Assembly: GCF_001570585.1 (NCBI RefSeq)
Contig: NZ_BBXF01000003.1
Coordinates: 903,353 to 967,352, forward strand
Reading direction: 5' to 3'
Source: Herbidospora daliensis
GTDB taxonomy: Bacteria; Actinomycetota; Actinomycetes; Streptosporangiales; Streptosporangiaceae
Length of the DNA: 64,000 nt
Shown here: positions 45,622-55,646 of the stretch, piece after piece
How positions within the stretch are numbered: position 1 is the stretch's first letter
Layout: each line of letters opens with the position of its first letter
Program-made: the position numbers and the translations under genes
The notes under the pieces: model-generated
The model's database searches: none
Told to the model about the DNA's origin: nothing
The model's input: the letters and a program-made list of their open reading frames with translations, nothing else

Positions 45622-46780
45622 GGCCGTCTCCTTCCCGGCTCCAGCGGTTGCCGCCCGAGCCGAACCGGGTCTGCTGCACGACGTGACTGGCCGCCTTCAT
45701 CCCCTCGGGGCGGACCACGCCCCGGTGGACCGACAGCGTCACGCTGCCGCTGAGGTCGCCGACGAGCCGGTCGACCGCCTCGCGCGCCGCCTGGGCGGCG
45801 GGGTCGAGCCAGCGGGCCTCGTACATCGCGGCGCCCAGGACGGCGGCCAGCCGGTCGTAGAGCTCACGGCCGGCCGCGTCGAGACCGGCCTGCAGGACGC
45901 GGGTCCAGGCGCGTTCGAGCAGCTCCAGGCCGGGCGCCTCGTAGACGCCCCGGCAGACCGTGCCGACGATGCGCCGTTCGACGACGTCGCGCAGCCAGAC
46001 GCCGTGGCGGGCGCCGATCGTGTTGGCCGCAGCCATCCACGCGACCGGGTCGGGGCCGCTGCCGTCGACGCCGGCCACCCGCCCGTCGCGGAACTCGACG
46101 GTGACGGTCTGGGGTTCGGTCGGGGCCTCGTGGGGCCAGGCGCTCCAGCGCGGCCGCAGCCGGGTGACCGGCGTCGCGAGGTCTTCGAGCTCGGCCGACT
46201 CGTGGGAGGCGCCGGCGAGGCAGGCGTCGGTGGACCGGTCGGCGGCGCTGCCCCGGTCGAGGCGCAGCCCCTGCCGGGCGACCGCCGCCGCCATGGCCGC
46301 CCGGTCGGGGAACCGGCCGAGGGCGCGCGGGTCGGTCCACGGTTCGACCCGGCTCATGCCGGGGGCGACCAGGCCGCCGTAGCGCGCGAACCGGCGCTGG
46401 TCGTTGCCGCCGCCGACGCAGCCGTGGACGAAGGTCTCGCAGCCGTCGGCCCGCATCCGCGGCAGCAGTTCGGCCGCCAGCACCAAGCGGGACGCGCCGG
46501 TGGTGTTCCAGTAGCCGCCGTCGTGGCGGGCGCGGTACCGCAGCAGATCGGACGCCACGGCGGCCATCGGCGCGCGCAGGTCGGTGACGACGACGTCGGC
46601 GCCGGAATCGCGCAGGGATGACGCGAGCGCGTCGATCTCCGCACGGTCGGACTGGCCGAGGTCGGCGAGGTAGTGCCGGGCCGGGACGGACGTCTCACGG
46701 AGCCATACTCCGACGGCCAGAGAGGACAGCCCTCCTGATTGGAATAACCCCGTCTTGGGGGCGCCATCGGCTGTTTCCAC
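45614..46780 (-). CDS. Argininosuccinate synthase-like protein
   Basis: 388 residues from a GTG 3-6 bases after AAGGAGGAGGTC; an in-frame ATG at 46834 is less well placed. It has the argininosuccinate-synthase fold with the PP-loop as F-Q-S-G-G-L-S-S-L-A, and the catalytic-domain G-C-V-G-G-G-N-D-Q-R-R-F motif (canonical G-C-T-G-K-G-N-D-Q-V-R-F). Substitutions at usually invariant sites suggest an altered substrate. Family chemistry: ATP-dependent adenylation of a ureido carbonyl and attack by an aspartate amine. In this cluster it probably builds a guanidine- or amidine-like bond. It is the first gene of a three-gene operon. Confidence 0.85.
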   Translation of the reverse strand: METADGAPKTGLFQSGGLSSLAVGVWLRETSVPARHYLADLGQSDRAEIDALASSLRDSGADVVVTDLRAPMAAVASDLLRYRARHDGGYWNTTGASRLVLAAELLPRMRADGCETFVHGCVGGGNDQRRFARYGGLVAPGMSRVEPWTDPRALGRFPDRAAMAAAVARQGLRLDRGSAADRSTDACLAGASHESAELEDLATPVTRLRPRWSAWPHEAPTEPQTVTVEFRDGRVAGVDGSGPDPVAWMAAANTIGARHGVWLRDVVERRIVGTVCRGVYEAPGLELLERAWTRVLQAGLDAAGRELYDRLAAVLGAAMYEARWLDPAAQAAREAVDRLVGDLSGSVTLSVHRGVVRPEGMKAASHVVQQTRFGSGGNRWSREGDGHA

Positions 46781-47232
46781 GACCTCCTCCTTGCGCTGGT
46801 GGATTCCTGACAATGTGTCAAGCCTTGCCCACAATGCCCACAGAAATCAAGTCCGTACGCGATGATTCGAAAGTCGACCGCTGTTGCCCCTGTGACCCGA
46901 GAGGTTCGTCGATTCGATTCGACGCTGGTCATCGTGTGTTTCGGAGAAAATGTCGCCGATTCTGATTAGCCCTCACGGGCTCGGGTATCGGGGCGCTCGG
47001 ACCCCGAGCCTGCCGGGGGTGGATCGAATTCACGTCTTCGCAGGTGAACGCGGCACTCACCACTGCCTGGGCACCGTCCGGGCTTGCGTCCCACGGCCCG
47101 CTGACACAGTATGGAGTAACCCGTAAGTCGCTGAATGAGGGTTACTCAACCTCTTATTGGAGGGAGCGTCCGGTCACGCCTGAAATCATTCGACGCCCAT
47201 CTGAATAGTGACTGCCTGACCATGGAAGCACG
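46781..47232. promoter_or_regulatory. 452-bp divergent promoter region of the NRPS cluster
   Basis: No gene is seen. The region is less GC-rich than its neighbours and contains the motif annotated below, which forms a 9-bp inverted repeat. A GGAAG ribosome-binding site precedes the NRPS ATG by four bases. Confidence 0.7.
47113..47147. promoter_or_regulatory. Bipartite regulatory motif, copy 2 (NRPS operon)
   Basis: GGAGTAACC-N18-GGTTA again, spacer CGTAAGTCGCT. In this copy the halves extend to a perfect inverted repeat GAGTAACCC / GGGTTACTC (16-base spacer), which suggests a dimeric operator. It lies 86-120 bases upstream of the first NRPS gene. Confidence 0.65.
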
Positions 47233-50200
47233 ATGCCACGCCATCAGCAGACGCACCTTGACGAAAACGCTCACTTATTCCTCGGACCGCAGCACGCATT
47301 TCCGTCGCGGAGCACCGTCCTCGACCTTTTCCGCGAACAGGTGGAGAACACGCCCGACCGTCCCGCGCTCCGATATCGCGACCTCACGACCACCTACGCC
47401 GAGCTCGACGCGGCGGCGAACGCGACCGCCCGCCGGCTGATCGGCGGCGGCGTGGAGAGGCACCGGCTGATCCCCGTTCTGGTGGCCGACGGACGCGAGT
47501 TCCCGGCCGCGCTCCTGGCGGTGCTGAAGACCGGCGCGGCGTTCGTGCCGCTCGATCCGGCCTGGCCCGCCGACCGGCTCGACGCGATCATGACCGAGCT
47601 GTCGCCGCCCGCCGTCGTGGTCTCCCCGGCCACCGCGGAGATCCTCGCCTCACCCGTCCCCGCGGTGGTCGCCGACTGCGACGCCCCCGGCGACGACCCG
47701 CCGCCCGACGAGCTCCGGCCCGCGCCCGGCGACCTGATCTACGGGTTCTACACCTCCGGCTCGACGGGCCGGCCCAAGTGCGCGCTCAACCGCCACCGCG
47801 GCCTGGTCAACCGCCTGACCACGATGTCGCGCCGGTTCGGCGACGGCCACGTGACGCTGCAGAACAGCCGTTCCACCTTCGACTCCTCGATGTGGCAGGT
47901 GCTCTGGCCGCTGACCTCCGGCGGGCAGGTCGTGCTGCCCGACCGCGACGGCATCCTCGACCTGGAGCGGACCGCCACGACCATCGGCCGCTACGGCGTC
48001 ACGATGACCGACTTCGTGCCGTCGGTGCTGGCCGCGTTCGTCGCCCTGCTGGAGGAGCGCGCCGACCTGCGCGCCGCGACGTCGAGCCTGCGCCGCATGC
48101 TGATCGGCGGCGAACCGGCCGGTCCCGGCGTGGTGCGCCGGCTGCGCGCGCTGCTGCCGGGCCTGGCGGTCACCAACACCTTCGGGCCGACCGAGTGCTC
48201 GATCGGGTCGGTGTTCCACGACGTCACCGACGCCGACGCCGACCGGATCCCCATCGGCCTGCCCATCGACAACACCGCCGCGATCGTGCTCGACGGCGAC
48301 CTGAACCCCGTGCCGGCCGGCACACCCGGCGAGCTCTTCCTCGGCGGCGAGTGCGTCGGCGCGGGCTACCTCGGCGACCCCGCGCGGACCGCCCGCACGT
48401 TCGTGCCCAACCCGTTCCCGCAGGTCCCGGGCGACACCCTCTACCGGACCGGCGACCTGGTGCGGGCCGGCGACGACGGGCTGCTGCACTTCGCCGGCCG
48501 GCTCGACGAGCAGGTCAAGCTCGGCGGCGTGCGGGTGGAGCTCGGTGACGTGGCCGCCGCCCTGGCCGGTCATCCGCTCGTCGGCGACGCGACGGCGGTG
48601 GTGCTCGGCGAGGCCCCCGACGCCACGCTGGTCAGCTGCGTCACCCCGCGCTCGCCCGCCGAGACCCCCTCGGCGGAGCAGCTGCGCGGCTACGCGGCCG
48701 GGAAGCTGCCCGCCGAGCAGGTCCCGCACCGGATCGTGGTGCTCGACGAGCTGCCGCTCAACCACAACGGCAAGGCCGACCGCAAGGCGCTGGCCGCCCT
48801 GATCGTCGCCGACGGCGCGGAGGAGCACGCCGAACCCCCGGCCGATCCCATGGAGGAGCTGGTCTGCGCGGCCTGGTGCGAGGTGCTCGACCGCGACCGC
48901 GTCTCGGTGGTGGTGCCCTTCGCCGACTACGGCGGCACCTCGCTGCTGGCCTACCGCGTCGTCACCGCCGTCGGCGAACGGCTGGGGCGGCCGGTCCGCC
49001 CCCGCGACCTGCTCGCCGAGCCGACCGTGCGGGCCCAGGCCGCGCGGCTGGCGGGCGGCGTCGACGACGACAGCGCCGAACTGGCCTACGTCCGGCAGGA
49101 CCTGGCCTGGCGGCCGCCCCGGACGCTGCTGCTGACCGGCGCGACCGGCTTCATCGGGGCGCACGTCCTGGCCGAGCTGCTGACCCGCACCAACGCCGAG
49201 GTGATCTGCCTGGTCCGGTGCGCCGACCCGGCCGACGGCGCCCGCCGGCTGACCGAGGCCCTCGACCGCTACGGCCTCGCCTCCGCCTGGCGGCAGCTGC
49301 CCGCGGCCGTCGCCGCCGGACGCGTCGAGGTGGTGCCCGGCGACCTGGCCGGGGAACTCCTCGGGTTGTCGCAGCGCCGCTTCGACGCCCTGGCCTCGAC
49401 CGTGTCGGGCGTCGTCAACGCCGCGGGCGCGGTGAACTTCCTGTCGGGCTACCTCGACCACCGGCCGGCCAACGTGCTGGGCGTACAGGAGCTCATCAAG
49501 CTCGCCGCCGGCGGCGGCGCGCGCCTGCACCTGCTGTCGACGCTGAGCATCTTCGGCCCGGCCGACCGGACCGGCCCGCCCATCACCGAAGACCGGCTCC
49601 CGGTCACCCACGAGGTCGCCGCCGACGGCTACAACCGGTCGAAGTTCGTCGCCGAGAGCCTGGTCGCCGACGCGCACCGCCAGGGCGTGAGCTCGGTGGT
49701 CTACCGCCTCGGCGAGGTCTGGCCGCACCGCGCCACCGGCGCGGCCAACCCCGACTCGCTGGCCCACAACCTGCTGTACGCCTGCGCCCGCACCCGCTGC
49801 GTGTTCCCGACGGGCGCGGCGACCGACGTCACCCCGGTCGACGTGGTCGCCGGCTTCCTGGCCCGCGCCGCGACCGGCGACCTCGACGTGCCCGACGGCG
49901 CGATGCACGTGTTGTGGCCGACGGGCCTGCGCTTCGCCGACGCCTTCGACGCGCTGGCCGCGCGGTGCGGCTTCGACCGGGTCGGCTACGCCGAGTTCCG
50001 CGACCGCCTGGACGCCGTCGCCGAGCCCGATGAGCGGCTCACCGGGCTCCGCCTCCTGCTGCCGCCCCCCGACGACGGCCGCGACGCCGCGCCGGCCGAG
50101 TTCGACGAGATGTTCACCGACGGATCCCGCCACTTCGACATCCGGCGGTTCGACCGCCACGGGGCCGCGCTCGCCCGCCCGGAGGCCGACGGCCTCACCG

Positions 50201-50271
50201 CGGTCGGCCGCTACCTCAGCCAGTTGTCCGACACCTCCGCCTTCGTCCCTCAAGAAAGGCAGGCGCAATGA
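47233..50271 (+). CDS. NRPS, adenylation-thiolation-reductase (A-T-R)
   Basis: 1012 residues with no condensation domain. The adenylation domain has [11 protein letters not shown] (core A3, with Cys replacing the usual Gly) and T-F-G-P-T-E. The carrier protein has Y-G-G-T-S-L-L (Ser for phosphopantetheine). The C-terminal thioester reductase has G-A-T-G-F-I-G and Y-N-R-S-K. By family it activates an amino acid and releases it as aldehyde or alcohol with NADPH, as Lys2 and carboxylic acid reductases do. My reading of the specificity residues is D-S-W-D-L-G-T-I-G-K; the acidic residue at position 278 hints at a basic substrate. It leads the + strand operon and overlaps mbtH. Confidence 0.93.
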   Translation: MPRHQQTHLDENAHLFLGPQHAFPSRSTVLDLFREQVENTPDRPALRYRDLTTTYAELDAAANATARRLIGGGVERHRLIPVLVADGREFPAALLAVLKTGAAFVPLDPAWPADRLDAIMTELSPPAVVVSPATAEILASPVPAVVADCDAPGDDPPPDELRPAPGDLIYGFYTSGSTGRPKCALNRHRGLVNRLTTMSRRFGDGHVTLQNSRSTFDSSMWQVLWPLTSGGQVVLPDRDGILDLERTATTIGRYGVTMTDFVPSVLAAFVALLEERADLRAATSSLRRMLIGGEPAGPGVVRRLRALLPGLAVTNTFGPTECSIGSVFHDVTDADADRIPIGLPIDNTAAIVLDGDLNPVPAGTPGELFLGGECVGAGYLGDPARTARTFVPNPFPQVPGDTLYRTGDLVRAGDDGLLHFAGRLDEQVKLGGVRVELGDVAAALAGHPLVGDATAVVLGEAPDATLVSCVTPRSPAETPSAEQLRGYAAGKLPAEQVPHRIVVLDELPLNHNGKADRKALAALIVADGAEEHAEPPADPMEELVCAAWCEVLDRDRVSVVVPFADYGGTSLLAYRVVTAVGERLGRPVRPRDLLAEPTVRAQAARLAGGVDDDSAELAYVRQDLAWRPPRTLLLTGATGFIGAHVLAELLTRTNAEVICLVRCADPADGARRLTEALDRYGLASAWRQLPAAVAAGRVEVVPGDLAGELLGLSQRRFDALASTVSGVVNAAGAVNFLSGYLDHRPANVLGVQELIKLAAGGGARLHLLSTLSIFGPADRTGPPITEDRLPVTHEVAADGYNRSKFVAESLVADAHRQGVSSVVYRLGEVWPHRATGAANPDSLAHNLLYACARTRCVFPTGAATDVTPVDVVAGFLARAATGDLDVPDGAMHVLWPTGLRFADAFDALAARCGFDRVGYAEFRDRLDAVAEPDERLTGLRLLLPPPDDGRDAAPAEFDEMFTDGSRHFDIRRFDRHGAALARPEADGLTAVGRYLSQLSDTSAFVPQERQAQ

Positions 50272-50444
50272 ACGAGCAGTACGCCGTGGTGATCAACCAC
50301 GAGGAGCAGTACTCGATATGGCCCGCCGGCCGCGAGATCCCGAACGGCTGGCGCGCGGCCGGGTTCGAAGGCGGCAAGGACGAGTGCCTGGCGCACGTCG
50401 CGAGCGTGTGGACGGATCTGCGCCCGCTGAGCGTCCGACGGTGA
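50268..50444 (+). CDS. MbtH-family NRPS accessory protein
   Basis: 58 residues with the family core: [19 protein letters not shown] and W-T-D-L-R-P. It binds and activates adenylation domains. The ATG overlaps the A-T-R stop (ATGA) and the gene ends 17 bases before the second NRPS, so both flanking synthetases are candidate partners. Confidence 0.97.
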   Translation: MNEQYAVVINHEEQYSIWPAGREIPNGWRAAGFEGGKDECLAHVASVWTDLRPLSVRR

Positions 50445-50461
50445 AGGAGGAGAAGGAGACC

Positions 50462-53400
50462 ATGTCCACGCCCGAAGAGCGAAACGTCGGCGACATCAAG
50501 CGCGCTCTGCTGGAGCGAAAGGTCCGCCAGCGGGTGGCCGAGAAGGCCGAGCGGGAGAAGATCGTCCCGGTGCCGCGCACCGGCAAGATGGCCATCGCCG
50601 AGCAGCAGCGCTTCCTGTGGTTCCTGCACCAGATGGTGGCCGGCGCGCCCGTCTACAACGTCCCGTTCGCGATGCGCCTGCGCGGCCCGCTCGACGCCGG
50701 CGCGTTGTCGGCGGCGCTGCGCGGCATCGTGACCCGCCACGAGAGCCTGCGCACCCGGTTCGGCGACGAGCACGGCGTGCCGTTCCAGACCGTCGACCCG
50801 CCGCCCGAGACGTGGGACCTGCCGGTCACCGACGGCACCGAGGCCGAGATCCAGGACTGGATCGACGGCCAGGTGCGCGAGGAGTTCGACCTGCGCAACC
50901 ACCCGCCCTACCGGTTCGGCCTGCTGCGCCTGGGCGACGACGACCACGTGCTGTCGATCGTCTGGCACCACATCGTCATCGACGGCTGGTCCTCACGGCA
51001 GTTCGCCGAGGAGCTGACCGCCCGCTACGCCGACCCCGACGGATCGCGGTTCCCCGACCTGGACCTGCACCCCGCCGACTTCGCGGCCTGGCAGCGGCTC
51101 TGGCTGCTCAGCGAGGAGCCGGCCAGGCAGATCGAGTCGTGGCGCACCGCCCTGGAGGGCATGGAGCCGCTGGAGTGGCGCGGCGACCGCGAGCGCCCCT
51201 CGGCGCCCACCGGGGCCGGCCGCATCTACGAGGGCCGCCTGCCCGACGACCTCGCCCGCGGCGTCCGCGACCTGGCCCAGGCCGAGAACGTCTCCCTGCT
51301 GGCCCTGACGATGACCGCCTACCAGATCGTGATCAACCGCTACACCGGCCAGGACGACATCGCGCTCGGCTCGGTCTTCTCCGGGCGCACCCGCTCGGAG
51401 ACCGAACCCATGATGGGCTTCTTCGCCAACACGGTGGCCGTCCGCGGCGACCTGTCGGGCGACCCGGTCTTCCGCGACCTCGTCCACGTCACCAACGACA
51501 CCGTGCTCGACGCCATGGCCCGCCAGGACATGCCGTTCGGCCGGATGATCGAGGAGCTGAGCCCCGAGCGGGTGCCGGGCCGTAACCCGCTGGTCGCGCA
51601 CCTGTTCACGCTGCTGCCCGAGCCGATGATCGCGCGCTGGGAGTTCCGGGGCCTGGACGTCGAGATGCTCACCCCGCAGCCCGAGACCACCCGGTTCGAC
51701 CTCACCTTCCAGATCAACGACCTGCCCGACGGCGGGCTGGGCGTCTGGATCGAGTACTCGTCCGAGTTGTTCGACCACGAGCGGGTCGAGGCCCTCGTCG
51801 AGCACTTCACCACGGTCCTGGCCGACGCGCTGTCGCGGCCGGCCGCCCGGATCGGCGAGCTCGACCTCATGTCCAACGAGGAGTACCTGCGGGTGCTCAC
51901 CGCGTGGAACCCCGAGCCCCGCGAGCGCGACGGGCGGCTGCTGCACGAGCTGTTCGCGGCCCGCGCCGCCGAGGCGCCCGACGCGGTCGCCATGCGGTTC
52001 GGCGGCGACGACCTGACGTACCGGCAGCTCGACGAACGGTCGAACCGCCTGGCCCACGCCCTCGTCGACGAGTTCAAGGTGACGCCCGGGACCGTGGCCG
52101 GGGTGCTGCTGGAGCGCGGCTTCGACCTGCCCGCCGCCGAGCTCGGCGTGCTCAAGGCGGGGGGCGCGTGGTTGCCGCTCGACCCGCAGTACCCGCCCGA
52201 CCGGCTCGCCTACCAGCTCGGCGACGCCGGGGTCGCGGTGGTCGTGACCACCTCCGACCTGGCCGACAAGGTGCCCGCCGAGGTGCCCAGGATCCTGCTG
52301 GACGCCGACGCGCTCGACGGCCGGGCCGCCGCCCCGCCCTCGGTGACCGTGTCGCCGGAGGACACCGCGTACGTCATCTACACCTCGGGCTCGACCGGCA
52401 CCCCGAAGGGCGTCATGGTGCCCCACCGCGCGGTGGTCAACTTCTGCACCGCGTTCCAGCGCATGTTCCAGGTCACGCCCGACGACCGGATCCTGCAGTT
52501 CTCCAACCCGGCCTTCGACGTGAGCGTCTCGGACGTCTTCTCGACCCTCACCGCGGGCGGCACCATCGTCGGCGCGCCGCGCGCCGAGCTGCTCGACCCC
52601 GAGTCGCTGCAAGAGCTGCTCGCCCGCGAGCGGGTGACGATGGTGGACATCCCGCCCGCCGTGCTCGGGCTGCTCGACCCGTCGGCCCTCGACGACCTGC
52701 GGGTCTGCTTCATCGGCATGGAGCCCTTCGGCCCCGAGCTGGTCAACAGGTGGAGCCGGCCGGGCCGCGAGTTCCACAACGGCTACGGCCCCACCGAGGT
52801 CACGGTCACCTGCGTCGACTACCTGTGCCCGCCCGAGCCCATCGAGGGCGCGCCGCCGATCGGCCGGGCGATGGACAACCAGCGCGCCTACGTCCTGGAC
52901 AGGGGCCTGCGGCCGGTCCCCGTCGGGGTGCCCGGCGAGCTGCACATGGCCGGCGCCGGGCTGGCCGTGGGCTACCTCGGCCGCCCCGACCAGACCGCCG
53001 AGAAGTTCCGGCCCGACCCCTTCGCCGCCACGCCCGGCGAGCGCATGTACGCCACCGGCGACCTGGCCCGCTGGAACGCCGACGGCCAGCTGGAGTTCCT
53101 CGGCCGGGCCGACCGCCAGGTGAAGCTGCGCGGCCTGCGCGTGGAGCTCGGCGAGATCGAGCACGCCATCGAGGCCGCCGACGGCGTGCGCCAGTGCGTC
53201 GTGACCGTGCGCGACCAGGGCACGCCCTCGGCGTGGCTGGCCGCCTACGTGGTCGGCGACGTCGAGCCCGACGCCCTGCGCGAGCACCTGTCGGGGCGGC
53301 TGCCCATGCACATGGTGCCGACCGACTACGTCCTGCTCGACCAGCTCCCGCTGACCTCCGCAGGGAAGGTCGACCACCGGAAGCTGCCCGACCCGCGCCC

Positions 53401-53755
53401 CGGCGGCGGCGCGGCCAAGGTCGAGCTGACCACCGACACCGAGCGCCGCATCGCCGAGATCTGGACCGGCCTGCTCGGGCTGGAGCCCGGCGGCGTCGGC
53501 GCGCAGGACAACTTCTTCGTCCTGGGCGGCAACTCGCTCCAGGTGACCCAGATGATCTCCCGGGTGCGCGACGCCTTCCAGGTGACGCTCGACCCCCGGC
53601 GGCTGTTCAGCTACCCGCTGCTCAGCCAGTTCTCCGCGCAGGTCGACGACGCGCAGCGCGCGCTGCTCGGCGACGACGAGGTGGCGAAGCTGGAGGCGCA
53701 GGTCGCCGACCTGCCCGAGGAGGAGCTCGACCGCCTGCTGAAAGAGCAGAGCTGA
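50462..53755 (+). CDS. NRPS, condensation-adenylation-thiolation (C-A-T)
   Basis: 1097 residues from the ATG opening M-S-T-P-E-E-R. A short N-terminal helical docking-like segment (about 1-40) is followed by a condensation domain (W-H-H-I-V-I-D-G catalytic HHxxxDG), an adenylation domain (Y-T-S-G-S-T-G-T-P-K-G, G-Y-G-P-T-E) and a carrier protein (L-G-G-N-S-L). My reading of the specificity residues is D-V-S-D-F-G-G-V-T-K, which matches no code I know; G-M-E-P-F replaces the common G-G-E-x-L loop. There is no TE domain; the separate thioesterase follows directly (ATG overlapping the stop). Confidence 0.95.
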   Translation: MSTPEERNVGDIKRALLERKVRQRVAEKAEREKIVPVPRTGKMAIAEQQRFLWFLHQMVAGAPVYNVPFAMRLRGPLDAGALSAALRGIVTRHESLRTRFGDEHGVPFQTVDPPPETWDLPVTDGTEAEIQDWIDGQVREEFDLRNHPPYRFGLLRLGDDDHVLSIVWHHIVIDGWSSRQFAEELTARYADPDGSRFPDLDLHPADFAAWQRLWLLSEEPARQIESWRTALEGMEPLEWRGDRERPSAPTGAGRIYEGRLPDDLARGVRDLAQAENVSLLALTMTAYQIVINRYTGQDDIALGSVFSGRTRSETEPMMGFFANTVAVRGDLSGDPVFRDLVHVTNDTVLDAMARQDMPFGRMIEELSPERVPGRNPLVAHLFTLLPEPMIARWEFRGLDVEMLTPQPETTRFDLTFQINDLPDGGLGVWIEYSSELFDHERVEALVEHFTTVLADALSRPAARIGELDLMSNEEYLRVLTAWNPEPRERDGRLLHELFAARAAEAPDAVAMRFGGDDLTYRQLDERSNRLAHALVDEFKVTPGTVAGVLLERGFDLPAAELGVLKAGGAWLPLDPQYPPDRLAYQLGDAGVAVVVTTSDLADKVPAEVPRILLDADALDGRAAAPPSVTVSPEDTAYVIYTSGSTGTPKGVMVPHRAVVNFCTAFQRMFQVTPDDRILQFSNPAFDVSVSDVFSTLTAGGTIVGAPRAELLDPESLQELLARERVTMVDIPPAVLGLLDPSALDDLRVCFIGMEPFGPELVNRWSRPGREFHNGYGPTEVTVTCVDYLCPPEPIEGAPPIGRAMDNQRAYVLDRGLRPVPVGVPGELHMAGAGLAVGYLGRPDQTAEKFRPDPFAATPGERMYATGDLARWNADGQLEFLGRADRQVKLRGLRVELGEIEHAIEAADGVRQCVVTVRDQGTPSAWLAAYVVGDVEPDALREHLSGRLPMHMVPTDYVLLDQLPLTSAGKVDHRKLPDPRPGGGAAKVELTTDTERRIAEIWTGLLGLEPGGVGAQDNFFVLGGNSLQVTQMISRVRDAFQVTLDPRRLFSYPLLSQFSAQVDDAQRALLGDDEVAKLEAQVADLPEEELDRLLKEQS

Positions 53756-54537
53756 TGGACGCCACCCTGGAGGAGAAACGCCGGGCGCTGCTGCGCCGGG
53801 AGCTGCGGCGCAGGCGGGAGGAGGCCCTCCGGCTGCCGCGTCCCGAACGGCGGCCGGAGTCCCCGCTGATCCCCCTCGGAGGAGCCGGGGACGGGCCGCC
53901 GCTGTTCCTGGTGCACGCCGCCGGCGGCTCGGTCGCGCCCTACGTCGCGCTGGCCGCGATCCTGGGCGAGGACCGTCCCGTCTATGCCCTGGAGGACCCG
54001 GGCCTGCACGAGGGCGTCACCGGCGACCGCGACCTCGCCGAGCTGGCCGGGATCTATCTCGACCTGGTCCGCGAGGCCCGGCCGTACGGGCCGCTCTACC
54101 TGGGCGGCTGGTCGGTCGGCGGCGCGGTGGCGCTGGAGATGGCCCGCCTCGACGGCGGCGCGGCGCTGACGTTCCTGCTCGACACCGGCGTCGCCGACGA
54201 GCCGTCGCGGCCCGGCGACGACGAGCTGGGCATGTGGTTCGACGCCGACCTCGCCGCGATGGACGCCGAACTCGACGACGCCGAACGGGCCCGGCGGTTC
54301 CCGGTGTTCGCCGCGAACGTGCGCGGCCTGCTGGCCTTCCGCCCCACGCGGGTGGAGGGCCGGGTGGTGCTGATCTGCGCGGAGAACTGCGAACCGGCCA
54401 AGCTCGACCGCTGGCGGCCCTACGCCGACGAGGTCCTGACCGTGGCGGGCGACCACTACACCATGCTCCAGGCGGCGCGCGCCGAGTCGCTCGCCGCCGT
54501 GATGCGCGAGAGGTTCAGCGAGGTGAGTGTCCGATGA
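53755..54537 (+). CDS. Stand-alone thioesterase of the NRPS cluster
   Basis: 260 residues. After a charged N-terminal helix comes a thioesterase alpha/beta-hydrolase domain with V-H-A-A-G-G (oxyanion), G-W-S-V-G-G (nucleophile Ser) and G-D-H-Y-T (His). The sequence resembles type I TE domains cut off from an NRPS rather than GrsT-like editing enzymes, so it may release the product. Start and stop overlap both neighbours. Confidence 0.92.
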   Translation: MDATLEEKRRALLRRELRRRREEALRLPRPERRPESPLIPLGGAGDGPPLFLVHAAGGSVAPYVALAAILGEDRPVYALEDPGLHEGVTGDRDLAELAGIYLDLVREARPYGPLYLGGWSVGGAVALEMARLDGGAALTFLLDTGVADEPSRPGDDELGMWFDADLAAMDAELDDAERARRFPVFAANVRGLLAFRPTRVEGRVVLICAENCEPAKLDRWRPYADEVLTVAGDHYTMLQAARAESLAAVMRERFSEVSVR

Positions 54538-55646
54538 CCGGCTTCCGGGAAGAGGTCTGCGCGCTGCTGTGCGAGGACGCGGTCCGTTCGGAGATCGCCC
54601 AGACGCGGCGGTTGCCCTACGGGCAGGAGAGCGGGCTGCTCGACGTGCACCGCAGGCTCGGCAAGCTCGGCTGGCTGGCGATCAACTGGCCCGAACGGTA
54701 CGGCGGCTCCGGCGCGACGATCGTCGAGAAGGCGATCGTCACCGAGGAGATGATCCGCCACGGCGTGCCCGAGAACGTGCACTCGCTCGGCGTCGACATC
54801 GTCGGCAACGCCATCAACCTCATGGGCACCGACGAGCAGAAGGAGCGCTACCTGCCCGGCCTGGCGCGCGGCGAGACCACCGCCAACGTGCTGTTCAGCG
54901 AGCCCGACGTCGGATCCGACCTCGGCTCGCTGGCCGCCCGCGCCGAGCCCGACGGCGACGGCTACCGGCTGACCGGCCGCAAGATCTACAACATGAAGGC
55001 GCAGCACAGCGACTTCGCGTTGTGCGCGGCCCGCACCTCGACCGGCCCGGTGAACTACGCGGGCATCACCCTGTTCCTGGTGCCGCTGCACAGCCTGGGC
55101 ACCGTCATCGAGCCGGTGTGGAACCTGTCGGAGGAGCGCTTCGACCTGATCACCCTCGACGGGATCCGGATCGGCCGCGAGGACGTGCTCGGCGAGGTCG
55201 ACGACGGATGGCAGGTGCTGAACCGGGTGCTGCCCTTCGAGCGCACCGGGCTCGACCACTCCGCCAAGGCCGAACGCACGCTGGCCGCGCTGCGCGAGCA
55301 CGCGCCGCCCGGGTGCGGCGACCGCCTCGCGCGGCTGGAGACCCGGGTGCGCGCGGCCCGGCTGCTGGCCTGGCGGTGCATCGCCAACCTGCACGAGGGG
55401 AGGCCCGACGAGATCCACTCGGCGACCGCCAAGTGGTACACGTCCGAGACGGCCAAGGAGGTGTCGGTCGCGGCGGTCGAACTGCTCGGACCGCGGGCCC
55501 TGCTCGACGCGCGCGACCCCGACGCGATCGCCGACGGCCTCTTCGACGCCGCGTTCCGGGAGGCCCCGGGGCTGACGCTGGCCCAGGGCTCCTCGGAGAT
55601 CATGCTCTACTTCGTCGCCACATCGAAACTGGGGTTGCCGTCATGA
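54534..55646 (+). CDS. Acyl-CoA dehydrogenase, FAD-binding subunit
   Basis: 370 residues with full acyl-CoA dehydrogenase architecture (F-S-E-P-D-V-G-S-D and C-terminal Q-G-S-S-E-I). At the place of the MCAD catalytic base (Y-E-G-T) this protein reads A-Q-G-S, so the base must be elsewhere or the reaction may differ. With the following short homologue it probably forms a two-subunit enzyme that desaturates a carrier-bound or CoA-bound intermediate. Overlaps with both neighbours show tight coupling. Confidence 0.92.
   Translation: MTGFREEVCALLCEDAVRSEIAQTRRLPYGQESGLLDVHRRLGKLGWLAINWPERYGGSGATIVEKAIVTEEMIRHGVPENVHSLGVDIVGNAINLMGTDEQKERYLPGLARGETTANVLFSEPDVGSDLGSLAARAEPDGDGYRLTGRKIYNMKAQHSDFALCAARTSTGPVNYAGITLFLVPLHSLGTVIEPVWNLSEERFDLITLDGIRIGREDVLGEVDDGWQVLNRVLPFERTGLDHSAKAERTLAALREHAPPGCGDRLARLETRVRAARLLAWRCIANLHEGRPDEIHSATAKWYTSETAKEVSVAAVELLGPRALLDARDPDAIADGLFDAAFREAPGLTLAQGSSEIMLYFVATSKLGLPS

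Noticed and set aside
47650-53377. Very long - strand ORFs (872 and 794 codons) across the NRPS genes
   Set aside because: Mirror-frame artefacts of GC-rich coding sequence; no domains.
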